Source of the DNA: Acidimicrobiia bacterium
Lineage (GTDB): Bacteria; Actinomycetota; Acidimicrobiia; Acidimicrobiales; Ilumatobacteraceae
Direction of reading: 5' to 3'
Length of the DNA stretch: 13,444 nucleotides
Assembly: GCA_009926705.1 (NCBI GenBank)
Contig: RFOJ01000011.1
Span: 1-13,444, forward strand
Shown here: positions 1 to 8,170 of the stretch, one piece after another
Numbering within the stretch: position 1 is the stretch's first letter
Layout of the letters: each line of letters opens with the position of its first letter
Notes under the pieces: model-generated
What the model was told of the DNA's origin: nothing
The model's database searches: none
What the model saw: only the letters and a program-made list of their open reading frames with translations
Program-made: the position numbers and the translations under genes

Positions 1-219
1 CGTGTCGGCATCGAGAGCGAGTACGGCGATGACGACTTCTACGGTCAGAGCTACTTCGTTGATCCGGAAGGCAAGTTCGTTGGCAATGTCGGCGACCCGT
101 ACAAGCCCGAACTCATCGTGCGCGACCTCGACATGGACAAGATCAAGATGGTGCGCGACCGCTGGGCGTTCTACCGCGACCGTCGCCCGGACGCCTACCC
201 CGAACTGGTCCGTCGCTAA
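1..219 (+). CDS. Beta-ureidopropionase (N-carbamoyl-beta-alanine amidohydrolase), 3' end only
   Basis: This is the last 72 codons of a nitrilase-superfamily amidohydrolase; the start and the Glu-Lys-Cys catalytic part lie outside the window. The visible part reads RVGIESEYGDDDFYGQSYFV, then a DPEGK turn, a strand with ELIVRDLDMD, and a tail with WAFYRDRRPDAYPELVRR. The FYGxSYFxDPxG block, the D-L-D-x-D strand and the FYRDRRPxxY ending are typical of beta-ureidopropionase and N-carbamoyl amino acid amidohydrolases. Such enzymes hydrolyse N-carbamoyl-beta-alanine to beta-alanine, CO2 and ammonia in the cytoplasm, the third step of reductive pyrimidine breakdown. The next gene, 53 bases downstream on the same strand, is dihydropyrimidinase, which makes its substrate. 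That supports this substrate over a generic nitrilase, although substrate choice cannot be read from the tail alone. Confidence 0.85.
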   Translation, partial: RVGIESEYGDDDFYGQSYFVDPEGKFVGNVGDPYKPELIVRDLDMDKIKMVRDRWAFYRDRRPDAYPELVRR

Positions 220-272
220 ACCAAGAACAGTGAAGCAGTCAGCACCGCATACCGATAAATAAGGAGACAGTC

Positions 273-1697
273 ATGGCCCGCACCCTCATCAAGAACGGCA
301 CGGTCGTGAGTCCGACCGGTCGCCACGAGCAAGACGTGCTCATCGACGGAGAGATCATCGTCGCCCTCTATGCGCGCGGCCAGGCCGACGCCATGGGCGT
401 GACCGCCGACAAGGTGATCGACGCCAAGGGCAAATATGTCGTGCCGGGTGGCATCGACGTGCACACCCATATGGAACTGCCTTTCGGCGGCACCGCTGCA
501 GTCGACACATTCGAGACCGGCACCATCGCTGCGGCGTGGGGTGGCGTCACCACCATCGTCGACATGGCGTTGCAGCGCTACAACGAGAACGTGCAACTCG
601 GCCTCGCCGAATGGCACCGTAAAGCCGGCGGAAACTGCGCCATCGACTACGCGTTCCACCAGATTGTCGGTGGCATCGACGAACAAGCGCTGAAAGACAT
701 GACCTACCTCGTCGACCATGAGGGCGTTACCAGCTTCAAGCTGTTCATGGCGTATCCGGGCGTGTTCTACAGCGACGACGGCCAGATTTTGCGTGCGATG
801 CAGACCGCGGCTGAGAACGGCGCGATGATCATGATGCACGCCGAGAACGGCATCGCCATCGACGTGCTCGTGCAGCAGTACCTGGCTCGTGGTGAGACCG
901 ACCCGAAGTACCACTCGTACTCACGCCCGAGCCTGCTCGAAGGCGAAGCCACGCACCGCGCAATCATCCTCTCCAAGGTGGCGGGGAATGTGCCGCTGTA
1001 CATCGTGCACATGTCGGCGACTGACGCCCTCAACGAGGTGGCTGCCGCGCAGCATGAAGGTCTCAACGTTTTCGCTGAGACGTGCCCGCAATACCTCTAT
1101 ATGACGCTCGAAGACCACCTCGCGCGTCCAGGCTTCGAAGGCGCGAAGTTCGTCTGCTCCCCGCCGATCCGCTCGAAGCACGACCACCATCACCACCACG
1201 CCGACCTGTGGAAGGGTCTGCGCATGAACGAACTGGCGATCGTCTCCACCGACCACTGCCCGTTCTGCTTCAAAGACCAGAAGGAACTCGGTCTCGGCAA
1301 CTTCAGCAAGATTCCGAACGGTATGGGCGGTGTCGAGCACCGTATGGAGTTGATCTATCAGGGCGTCGTGCTCGGTGAGATCACGCTCGAGCGTTGGGTC
1401 GAAACGTGCGCCACCACGCCGGCACGCATGTTCGGCATGTATCCGCAGAAGGGCATCATCGCCCCAGGTTCGGACGCCGACATCTTGGTGTGGGATCCGA
1501 CGAAGAAGACCAAGATCGGTATCAACGACAAGCACCACATGAACATGGACCACTCGTCGTGGGAAGGCTTCGAAGTCGACGGCAAGGTCGACACGGTGCT
1601 CTCGCGCGGCATGGTCGTGGTCGAGAACGACACGTTCAAGGGTCGAAAGGGCCACGGCAAGTACATCAAGCGCGGGCTCAGCCAGTACCTGCACTGA
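273..1697 (+). CDS. hydA: Dihydropyrimidinase (hydantoinase), cyclic amidohydrolase
   Basis: This 474-residue protein of the amidohydrolase superfamily opens the ring of 5,6-dihydrouracil or dihydrothymine (also hydantoins) to the N-carbamoyl beta-amino acid. The full set of binuclear metal ligands is visible: H64 and H66 in HTHME, the to-be-carbamylated K156 in SFKLFMAYPG, H189 in MMHAEN, H246 in YIVHMSA and D327 in STDHCPF. Y161 in AYPG matches the substrate-contacting Tyr of the family, and the SKIPNG loop (345-350) matches the substrate-binding loop. Length is normal. The ATG is set by AAGGAG at 261-266. An unusual histidine cluster (H303, then H305-H309) sits in the loop after SPPIR. Flanking ureidopropionase and semialdehyde dehydrogenase genes point to pyrimidine catabolism rather than allantoin or hydantoin use, but hydantoinase activity is not excluded. 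Confidence 0.95.
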   Translation: MARTLIKNGTVVSPTGRHEQDVLIDGEIIVALYARGQADAMGVTADKVIDAKGKYVVPGGIDVHTHMELPFGGTAAVDTFETGTIAAAWGGVTTIVDMALQRYNENVQLGLAEWHRKAGGNCAIDYAFHQIVGGIDEQALKDMTYLVDHEGVTSFKLFMAYPGVFYSDDGQILRAMQTAAENGAMIMMHAENGIAIDVLVQQYLARGETDPKYHSYSRPSLLEGEATHRAIILSKVAGNVPLYIVHMSATDALNEVAAAQHEGLNVFAETCPQYLYMTLEDHLARPGFEGAKFVCSPPIRSKHDHHHHHADLWKGLRMNELAIVSTDHCPFCFKDQKELGLGNFSKIPNGMGGVEHRMELIYQGVVLGEITLERWVETCATTPARMFGMYPQKGIIAPGSDADILVWDPTKKTKIGINDKHHMNMDHSSWEGFEVDGKVDTVLSRGMVVVENDTFKGRKGHGKYIKRGLSQYLH

Positions 1698-1804
1698 TGT
1701 AGCGCCAGCGTGCCCCTGGCTCGCAGACGCATCGCGATCGACCAGAACTCAACGACACACAAAGCCGGAACAGACAGACACGTAATAGATAAAAGGAGCA
1801 ACAG

Positions 1805-3289
<1,485 letters not shown>

Positions 3290-3297
3290 GTCGCACG

Positions 3298-4314
3298 ATG
3301 GACATCGGCGTCGTACTACAGACCACACCGCCCGCAGCGCGGGTGATTGACCTCGCGAAGAAAGCGGAGATGTACGGCATGTCGCACGTGTGGACGTTCG
3401 ACAGCCACATTCTGTGGGAAGAGCCGTACGTCATTTACAGCCAGATTCTTGCGCAGACCAACAACGTGATCGTCGGACCGATGGTCACCAACCCCGCAAC
3501 GCGGGACTGGACGGTCACCGCCAGCGTCTTTGCGACGCTCAACGAGATGTTCGGCAATCGCACGATCATCGGCATCGGCCGTGGTGACTCCGCGGTGCGA
3601 GTCACCAACGGCAAGCCGACCACGCTCGCCACGTTGCGCGAGAGCATCCACGTCATTCGTGAACTCGCCAACGGTCGTGGCGTCGAATACAACGGTTCGA
3701 ACATCCGCTTCCCATGGGCGACGAAGAGTCGATGCGAAGTGTGGGTCGCGGCATACGGCCCGAAGGCGCTGCAACTCACCGGCGAAGTGGGTGACGGCTT
3801 CATCCTCCAGCTTGCCGACTTGTCGATCGCCGAGTGGACCATCAACGCCGTTCGTAAGGCGGCCAAAGATGCCGGCCGCGATCCGAAGAGCGTGAAGATC
3901 TGCGTCGCGGCGCCCGCATATGTCGGCACCGACATGGCGCACATGCGCGACCAGTGCCGCTGGTTCGGCGGAATGGTCGGCAACCACGTTGCCGACATCG
4001 TCGCCCGCTACGGCGAGAACTCTTCGGTGCCAAAAGCACTCACCGACTACATCAAAGGTCGTGAAGGGTATGACTACAACGAGCACGGCCGTGCCGGCAA
4101 TTCGCACACCACCTTCGTGCCCGACGAGATCGTCGATCGCTTCTGCATCTTGGGTGGCGTCGACGAGCACGTTCGCCGTCTGAAAGAACTCGCGGCGCTC
4201 GGCGTCGATCAGTTCTCCATCTACCTGCAGCACGATGGCAAGGAGCAGACGCTCGAGGCTTATGGTGAGCGTGTGATGCCGGCACTCGCAGAACTGGCGC
4301 GCGCCAAGCAATGA
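3298..4314 (+). CDS. LLM-class oxidoreductase, probably F420-dependent (TIGR03842-like)
   Basis: This 338-residue luciferase-like monooxygenase-family TIM barrel is a cytoplasmic flavin or F420 enzyme. It starts MDIGVVLQTTPPAARVIDLA and carries a first strand and helix typical of the Mer-like group, the GPMVTNPATRD block (60-70), GIGRGDSAVR (92-101) and a WVAAYGPKALQL strand-loop (149-160) like those contacting cofactor in F420 reductases. From memory, the closest named group is the CPS_4043-type F420 oxidoreductases, often found beside dihydropyrimidinase genes; I could not check this. The ATG at 3298 is chosen because the same frame further upstream overlaps mmsA in a shadow reading. It begins 8 bases after the mmsA stop with no good ribosome site, so translational coupling is likely. 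Its stop overlaps the next gene (ATGA). The reaction is unknown; a reductive or oxidative step on a pyrimidine is inferred from context. Confidence 0.85.
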   Translation: MDIGVVLQTTPPAARVIDLAKKAEMYGMSHVWTFDSHILWEEPYVIYSQILAQTNNVIVGPMVTNPATRDWTVTASVFATLNEMFGNRTIIGIGRGDSAVRVTNGKPTTLATLRESIHVIRELANGRGVEYNGSNIRFPWATKSRCEVWVAAYGPKALQLTGEVGDGFILQLADLSIAEWTINAVRKAAKDAGRDPKSVKICVAAPAYVGTDMAHMRDQCRWFGGMVGNHVADIVARYGENSSVPKALTDYIKGREGYDYNEHGRAGNSHTTFVPDEIVDRFCILGGVDEHVRRLKELAALGVDQFSIYLQHDGKEQTLEAYGERVMPALAELARAKQ

Positions 4315-5192
4315 CCAACGTCGTTCGCCGGGCCGCTCAGCGAACGGTGATGTTCGTTGCGGCGCTGGCGCTCGTGGCAGTGGTCTGGGAGACCTACAAA
4401 GCAGTCGGCCCCGAAGATGGCGGCACCGTGCTCGGTGTGCGTATCTTGCCGCGCACCAGTGAATACGCAATGCCTCACGTGTGGGATATGTTCTCGCGAT
4501 TCTCGCGCCCCGAAGTTCGTGGCTCTGAGCGCACGGTGCTCGACGCAGTGACTGCAGGGGCGTGGTATTCGTTCCGGCTCAGCGTGGCAGGTTTCGCACT
4601 CGGCGCCCTCGTCGGCGTTGCACTCGCAGTGTTGATGGCACGGTTCAAGGTGGTGCAGCGCGGAGTGCTGCCATATCTGGTGGTGTCGCAGACGGTGCCG
4701 CTTATCGCTCTGGCCCCGCTCGTGGTGTCGTGGGGTGGTCGGGTGGAGATTGGCGCGTTCGTGTGGCCTCGATGGCTGTCGGCATCGGTGCTCGGCGCAT
4801 TTCTCGCGTTCTTCCCGATTGCCGTCGGCACGTTGCGCGGCTTGGCAGCAGCACCCGCCGCATCGGTCGAGCTCATGCAGAGTTACGCAGCGTCGTGGAC
4901 TAAGACGCTCTTCAAACTTCGGTTCCCGACCGCCGTGCCCTACATGGTGCCGGCGTTTAGGTTGGGCGCTTCCGCCTCAGTGATCGGCGTGGTCGTCGCC
5001 GAAATCTCCACCGGCTTGAAAGGCGGCATCGGGCGTCTCATCATCGAGTACGCGCGCGAAGCAACCGGCGACCCCGCCAAGGTCTACACCGCCATCTTCG
5101 GCGCCGCGGCACTCGGACTCGTGATGGCGGGTGCCGTGGTGGCAGTCGACGTCATCGTGATGCGAAACCGACCCAAGGAGGCCGTGTCGTGA
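4311..5192 (+). CDS. ABC transporter permease (SsuC/ThiX/RibX type), first subunit
   Basis: This 293-residue inner-membrane permease belongs to the binding-protein-dependent family (BPD_transp_1). Hydrophobic segments lie near residues 13-27, 88-109, 119-140, 155-175, 220-231 and 258-284. The cytoplasmic EAA loop that contacts the ATPase is visible around 184-219, with ELMQSYAASWTKTLFKLRFP followed by TAVPYMVPAFRLG. A long soluble stretch (about 30-85) follows the first membrane segment. The ATG overlaps the stop of the oxidoreductase gene as ATGA, and its own stop overlaps the ATPase start as GTGA, so all three should be translated together. With the second permease (6018-6788) it would form a heterodimeric pore. 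The ThiY-like binding protein downstream suggests a pyrimidine-type or similar small ring substrate; sequence alone does not fix it. Confidence 0.9.
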   Translation: MTNVVRRAAQRTVMFVAALALVAVVWETYKAVGPEDGGTVLGVRILPRTSEYAMPHVWDMFSRFSRPEVRGSERTVLDAVTAGAWYSFRLSVAGFALGALVGVALAVLMARFKVVQRGVLPYLVVSQTVPLIALAPLVVSWGGRVEIGAFVWPRWLSASVLGAFLAFFPIAVGTLRGLAAAPAASVELMQSYAASWTKTLFKLRFPTAVPYMVPAFRLGASASVIGVVVAEISTGLKGGIGRLIIEYAREATGDPAKVYTAIFGAAALGLVMAGAVVAVDVIVMRNRPKEAVS

Positions 5193-5989
5193 CAGCAGTG
5201 AGCATTCGCAACGTGAGCAAGGTGTTCAACCAGGGCAAACCTAACCAGGTCGACGCACTCTCGAACGTTGCGCTCGAGGTGAAACAAGGCGAGTTCGTCT
5301 CGCTCATTGGCCCTTCGGGGTGCGGCAAGTCGACGCTGCTGCGTCTTGTCGCCAACTTGCTCGAACCCACGTCTGGTGAGGTGGTCGTGAACGGCAAGTC
5401 GGCAGCGCAGGCACGTCTCGATCAGGACTACGGCATGGCCTTTCAGCAGGCAGGTTTGTTCGACTGGCGAACTGTGCGCAAAAACATCGAGCTGCCGTTG
5501 GAGCTGAAGGGTTGGGACAAGTCGAAGCGCAGTGCCCGCGCTGACGAGATGCTGCAACTCGTGCAACTGCCGGAGTTCGGCGACCATTATCCGTGGCAGT
5601 TGTCAGGTGGCATGCAGCAGCGCATCGCCATCGCCCGCGCGCTCGCCGCGCACCCGCCGCTCTTACTCATGGACGAACCGTTCGGCGCGCTCGACGAGAT
5701 GACGCGCGAGTACATGCAGGGCGAGCTGCTGCGCATCTGTGCGGCTACCGGCACCACCGTGGTGTTCGTGACCCACTCGATACCCGAAGCGGTCTACTTG
5801 TCGAACCGTGTCGTCGTGATGTCGCCGCGACCTGGTCGCATCACAAAAGTGGTCGACGTGTCGCTCGGGGGCGAACGCAGCGAAGACACGCGCAACCGCA
5901 CGGCTTTTTTCGAAGCAATCACCGCTGTGCGCGAGGGCTTGCGCGGTATGCACGCCGCGCACGTCGGGTTGGGCAACGACGACCGATGA
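5189..5989 (+). CDS. ABC transporter ATP-binding protein (SsuB/TauB/ThiZ type)
   Basis: This 266-residue cytoplasmic nucleotide-binding subunit powers the importer. All motifs are intact: Walker A GPSGCGKST (41-49), Q-loop Q86 in AFQQAGLF, signature LSGGMQQR (138-145), Walker B LLLMDEPFG (158-166) with E163, D-loop GALDE, and switch H196 in FVTHSIPEA. The FDWRTVRKNIELPL region after the Q-loop is typical of the nitrate/sulfonate/taurine/thiamine-precursor subclass. The GTG start overlaps the upstream permease stop (GTGA at 5189-5192) and is served by AAGGAG at 5175-5180, inside the permease gene. Length is normal. Downstream, 28 bases separate it from the second permease. Confidence 0.95.
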   Translation: MTAVSIRNVSKVFNQGKPNQVDALSNVALEVKQGEFVSLIGPSGCGKSTLLRLVANLLEPTSGEVVVNGKSAAQARLDQDYGMAFQQAGLFDWRTVRKNIELPLELKGWDKSKRSARADEMLQLVQLPEFGDHYPWQLSGGMQQRIAIARALAAHPPLLLMDEPFGALDEMTREYMQGELLRICAATGTTVVFVTHSIPEAVYLSNRVVVMSPRPGRITKVVDVSLGGERSEDTRNRTAFFEAITAVREGLRGMHAAHVGLGNDDR

Positions 5990-6021
5990 ACTTCAGCATC
6001 GTGAGTGGAGCCGCTCAATGA
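5986..6021 (+). other. Possible 11-codon coupling ORF between ATPase and permease genes
   Basis: An ATG at 5986 overlaps the ATPase stop (ATGA, 5986-5989). It opens an 11-codon frame, MNFSIVSGAAQ, whose TGA overlaps the ATG of the next permease (ATGA, 6018-6021). Terminating ribosomes could step through this frame and reach the permease start, which otherwise has only the modest site TGGAG at 6006-6010. The peptide has no recognisable function. A chance arrangement is quite possible. Confidence 0.2.
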
Positions 6022-6788
6022 ACCGCATCACTACCAACGTCGGCAAAGTGCTGCCGGCCCTGGTATTCGGCGTCGCGTTTCTCGGCTTCTGGGAGTGGGC
6101 CGTCAAGTTCTTCGAGCTGAAGCCCTACTTCCTCACGGCACCGAGCAGCATCTGGGAGCAGTTCACCGGCAATTTCTCACTCATTCGTGGTGCGGCGACT
6201 GTCTCAGGCACCAACGCACTCGTCGGCCTCGTGGCAGGAACCGTGTTGGGCGTGGCGATGAGCTTCGTGCTGAGTCGCTTTGGGTTCCTCAACCAGCTCA
6301 TCACTCCGCTTGCGATTGCATTGAACGCAATCCCGATCTTCGTGCTCGTCGCGGTGCTGAACAATATGTACTCGATCACGAGCGAGATTCCGCGCCGAAT
6401 CATGGTCACGCTCGTGGTGTATTTCATCGTCTTGGTCAACGTTGCGCGAGGACTTACCCAGGTGTCGCCAACACATGTGGAACTGATGCGTTCGTACGCC
6501 GCGAGCGACGTGGCGATTCTCCGCAAAGTGCGAATCCCCAATGCCGTGCCGTTCCTCTTCACCGCTCTCAAGATCGCGGCACCCGCGGCAGTCATCACCG
6601 CCTTCGTGAGCGAGTACTTCGGTGGATCGCAGAACGGCCTCGGCAGCCGGATCTCCAGCAACATCGCGAATTCGAAGAATGCCGCTGCATGGGCCTACGT
6701 ATTGGCGGCCTGCTTGCTTGGGCTACTCTTCTACACAGTCTCCGTAGTAATGGAGAACCTCAACCGCAAGGGTTGGGTGAGGCAGTAA
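6018..6788 (+). CDS. ABC transporter permease, second subunit
   Basis: This 256-residue permease has about six membrane segments, near 11-32, 61-86, 92-114, 126-145, 179-199 and 225-246. The EAA loop lies at about 155-188, with ELMRSYAASDVAILRKVRIP followed by NAVPFLFTALKIA. The C-terminal MENLNRKGWVRQ tail is cytoplasmic in related permeases. It resembles the RibX/ThiX/SsuC group and is clearly a paralogue of the 4311-5192 permease (shared ELM-SYAAS loop) but shorter, lacking the long first soluble segment. The importer therefore probably uses two different permease chains with one ATPase. The ATG is chosen because upstream in-frame codons run into the ATPase end without a better ribosome site. 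Confidence 0.92.
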   Translation: MNRITTNVGKVLPALVFGVAFLGFWEWAVKFFELKPYFLTAPSSIWEQFTGNFSLIRGAATVSGTNALVGLVAGTVLGVAMSFVLSRFGFLNQLITPLAIALNAIPIFVLVAVLNNMYSITSEIPRRIMVTLVVYFIVLVNVARGLTQVSPTHVELMRSYAASDVAILRKVRIPNAVPFLFTALKIAAPAAVITAFVSEYFGGSQNGLGSRISSNIANSKNAAAWAYVLAACLLGLLFYTVSVVMENLNRKGWVRQ

Positions 6789-6796
6789 CAACAACA

Positions 6797-6814
6797 TTCG
6801 GGCGCACGCCCGAA
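6797..6814 (+). promoter_or_regulatory. Perfect inverted repeat just upstream of the binding-protein gene
   Basis: TTCGGGCG (6797-6804), CA, CGCCCGAA (6807-6814) is a perfect 8-bp inverted repeat. As RNA it gives a 7-bp stem with a 4-base loop. It lies 8 bases after the permease stop, and the last two bases of its 3' arm are the first two of the ribosome site AAGGGGGAG (6813-6821). No T-run follows, so it is not a standard terminator. It may protect or process the mRNA so that the binding protein is made in excess, or it may modulate access to the ribosome site. Confidence 0.55.
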
Positions 6815-6828
6815 GGGGGAGAAACAGA

Positions 6829-8010
6829 ATGAAGCGTTCAGTACGGGTTGCCTTCGCCGGCATCGCCGCGCTGTCGTTGCTCGTTGCCGCCTGTGGCGGT
6901 AGCGACGAGGCAGCCGACGAGGTCACCGAAGACACCACCGAATCAACCGAGGCTCCGGCCGCAGAAACCTGCACCACGCCGACCCCGGTCAAGCTGCAAT
7001 TGCAGTGGTTCATCCAGGCCCAGTTCGCCGGCTACTTCGCCGCGCAAGACCAGGGCTTCTACGCCGACCAGTGCCTCGACGTCACCATCGTCGAAGGCGG
7101 TGTCGACATCGTTCCGCAGACCGAGTTGGCCAACGGCAACGTTGACTTCGCGATCTCGTGGGTGTCGAAGGCTCTCGCCAGCCGCGAGGCCGGTGCGAAC
7201 ATCGTGAACATCGCACAGGTGTTCCAGCGTTCGGGCACTCTGCAGGTGTCGTTCAAGGACAAGAACATCACCAAGCCAGAGGACTTCAAGGGCAAGAAGA
7301 TTGGTAACTGGGGCTTCGGCAACGAGTTCGAAATCTTCGCCGCGCTCACCAAGGCGGGTCTCGACCCAGCCAAGGACGTCACGCTCGTGCAGCAGCAGTT
7401 CGACATGGTCGGTCTGCTCTCCGGTGACATTGATGCAGCAGAAGCGATGACCTACAACGAGTACGCACAGGTGCTTGAGGCAATCAACCCGGCGACCGGC
7501 GCGCTCTACACGGCGGACGACTTCAACGTCGTTTCGTACGAAGAAGCTGGTGTGGGTATGTTGCAGGACGCCATCTGGGCGTCCGGTGAGCGTCTCGCCA
7601 GCGATGCCGCGTACGCGGACACCGCGGTGAAGTTCGTCGCTGCCTCGCTCCAGGGCTGGGCATACTGCCGCGACAACGTCGAGGCATGCCGCGACATCGT
7701 GTTGGCAAAGGGCTCCAAGCTCGGCGCCAGCCACCAGCTGTGGCAGATGAACGAGGTCAACAAGTTGATCTGGCCGGCAGCCAACGGCGTCGGCTTCATC
7801 GACCAGGCCGCGTGGGATCGCACCGCTCAGCTGTCGCTCGAGACCAAGAACCTCGAAGGCGGCACGGTGCTCACCAAGGCCCCTGACGCAGAGGCGTACA
7901 CGAATGACATCGTGACGAAGGCGCTCGATATCCTCGCGGGTCTCGGCGTCGACACGTCCGGTTCGGCCTATGCGCCGATCGAAGTCACCCTCAACGAGGG
8001 CGGCAACTAG
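6829..8010 (+). CDS. ABC transporter substrate-binding lipoprotein, NMT1/ThiY-like
   Basis: This 393-residue extracytoplasmic binding protein is the specificity subunit of the importer. The N-terminus is a lipoprotein signal: MKRSVR, a hydrophobic core, and a lipobox ending VAAC with Cys22 as the lipidation site. An acidic Thr/Glu/Ala-rich linker (about 23-47) follows, as is common for actinobacterial lipoproteins. The mature domain opens with KLQLQWFIQAQFAGYFAAQ and then DQGFYADQ, the NMT1/THI5-like (ThiY, RibY) signature for proteins that bind pyrimidine- or flavin-like rings. GNVDFAISWVSKAL (about 104-117) and the KGKKIGNWGFGNEFEI hinge region fit type II periplasmic folds. The start is set by AAGGGGGAG (6813-6821). 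Context with dihydropyrimidinase suggests a pyrimidine or related ureide ligand; thiamine precursors or riboflavin remain possible. Confidence 0.9.
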   Translation: MKRSVRVAFAGIAALSLLVAACGGSDEAADEVTEDTTESTEAPAAETCTTPTPVKLQLQWFIQAQFAGYFAAQDQGFYADQCLDVTIVEGGVDIVPQTELANGNVDFAISWVSKALASREAGANIVNIAQVFQRSGTLQVSFKDKNITKPEDFKGKKIGNWGFGNEFEIFAALTKAGLDPAKDVTLVQQQFDMVGLLSGDIDAAEAMTYNEYAQVLEAINPATGALYTADDFNVVSYEEAGVGMLQDAIWASGERLASDAAYADTAVKFVAASLQGWAYCRDNVEACRDIVLAKGSKLGASHQLWQMNEVNKLIWPAANGVGFIDQAAWDRTAQLSLETKNLEGGTVLTKAPDAEAYTNDIVTKALDILAGLGVDTSGSAYAPIEVTLNEGGN

Positions 8011-8022
8011 TCATCGACTGAC

Positions 8023-8039
8023 GCGGCGCTCGTCGCCGC
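8023..8039 (+). other. Short hairpin after the binding-protein stop
   Basis: GCGGCG (8023-8028), CTCGT, CGCCGC (8034-8039) forms a 6-bp GC stem 12 bases after the stop codon at 8008-8010 and 13 bases before the main terminator hairpin. It has no T-run and may simply add to 3'-end protection. Confidence 0.3.
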
Positions 8040-8052
8040 AAACGTCGCACGA

Positions 8053-8082
8053 GGGTGCGGGTCGCGAAAGCGGCCCGCACCC
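8053..8082 (+). terminator. Strong hairpin terminator with GAAA tetraloop
   Basis: Arms 8053-8065 and 8070-8082 pair over 13 bp with a single G-U wobble (T8062 against G8073), closed by a GAAA tetraloop (8066-8069). A8052-T8083 adds a further pair. The tail TTCGCGTTTGTAT is only moderately T-rich, as is usual in GC-rich actinobacteria. It sits 42 bases after the binding-protein stop, so it most likely ends the pyrimidine/ABC operon and insulates the methyltransferase gene. The structure is direct from sequence; termination is inferred. Confidence 0.8.
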
Positions 8083-8170
8083 TTCGCGTTTGTATCCGAG
8101 CTCTCTGTGGCCCGTTGCTTGCGAACTGTTCGGGCGTGAACCTTGATTGTCAGGTGCGAGACTCTGACTC

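Noticed and set aside
1179..1199. His run in dihydropyrimidinase as a vector-derived affinity tag
   Set aside because: It is internal, in frame, and flanked by native family sequence on both sides (SPPIR before, ADLWKGL after).
1698..1804. Promoter or terminator in the hydA-mmsA gap
   Set aside because: Only a 5-bp hairpin (GCCAG/CTGGC, 1704-1720) with no T-run and no convincing -35/-10 pair is seen. Read-through is the simpler view.
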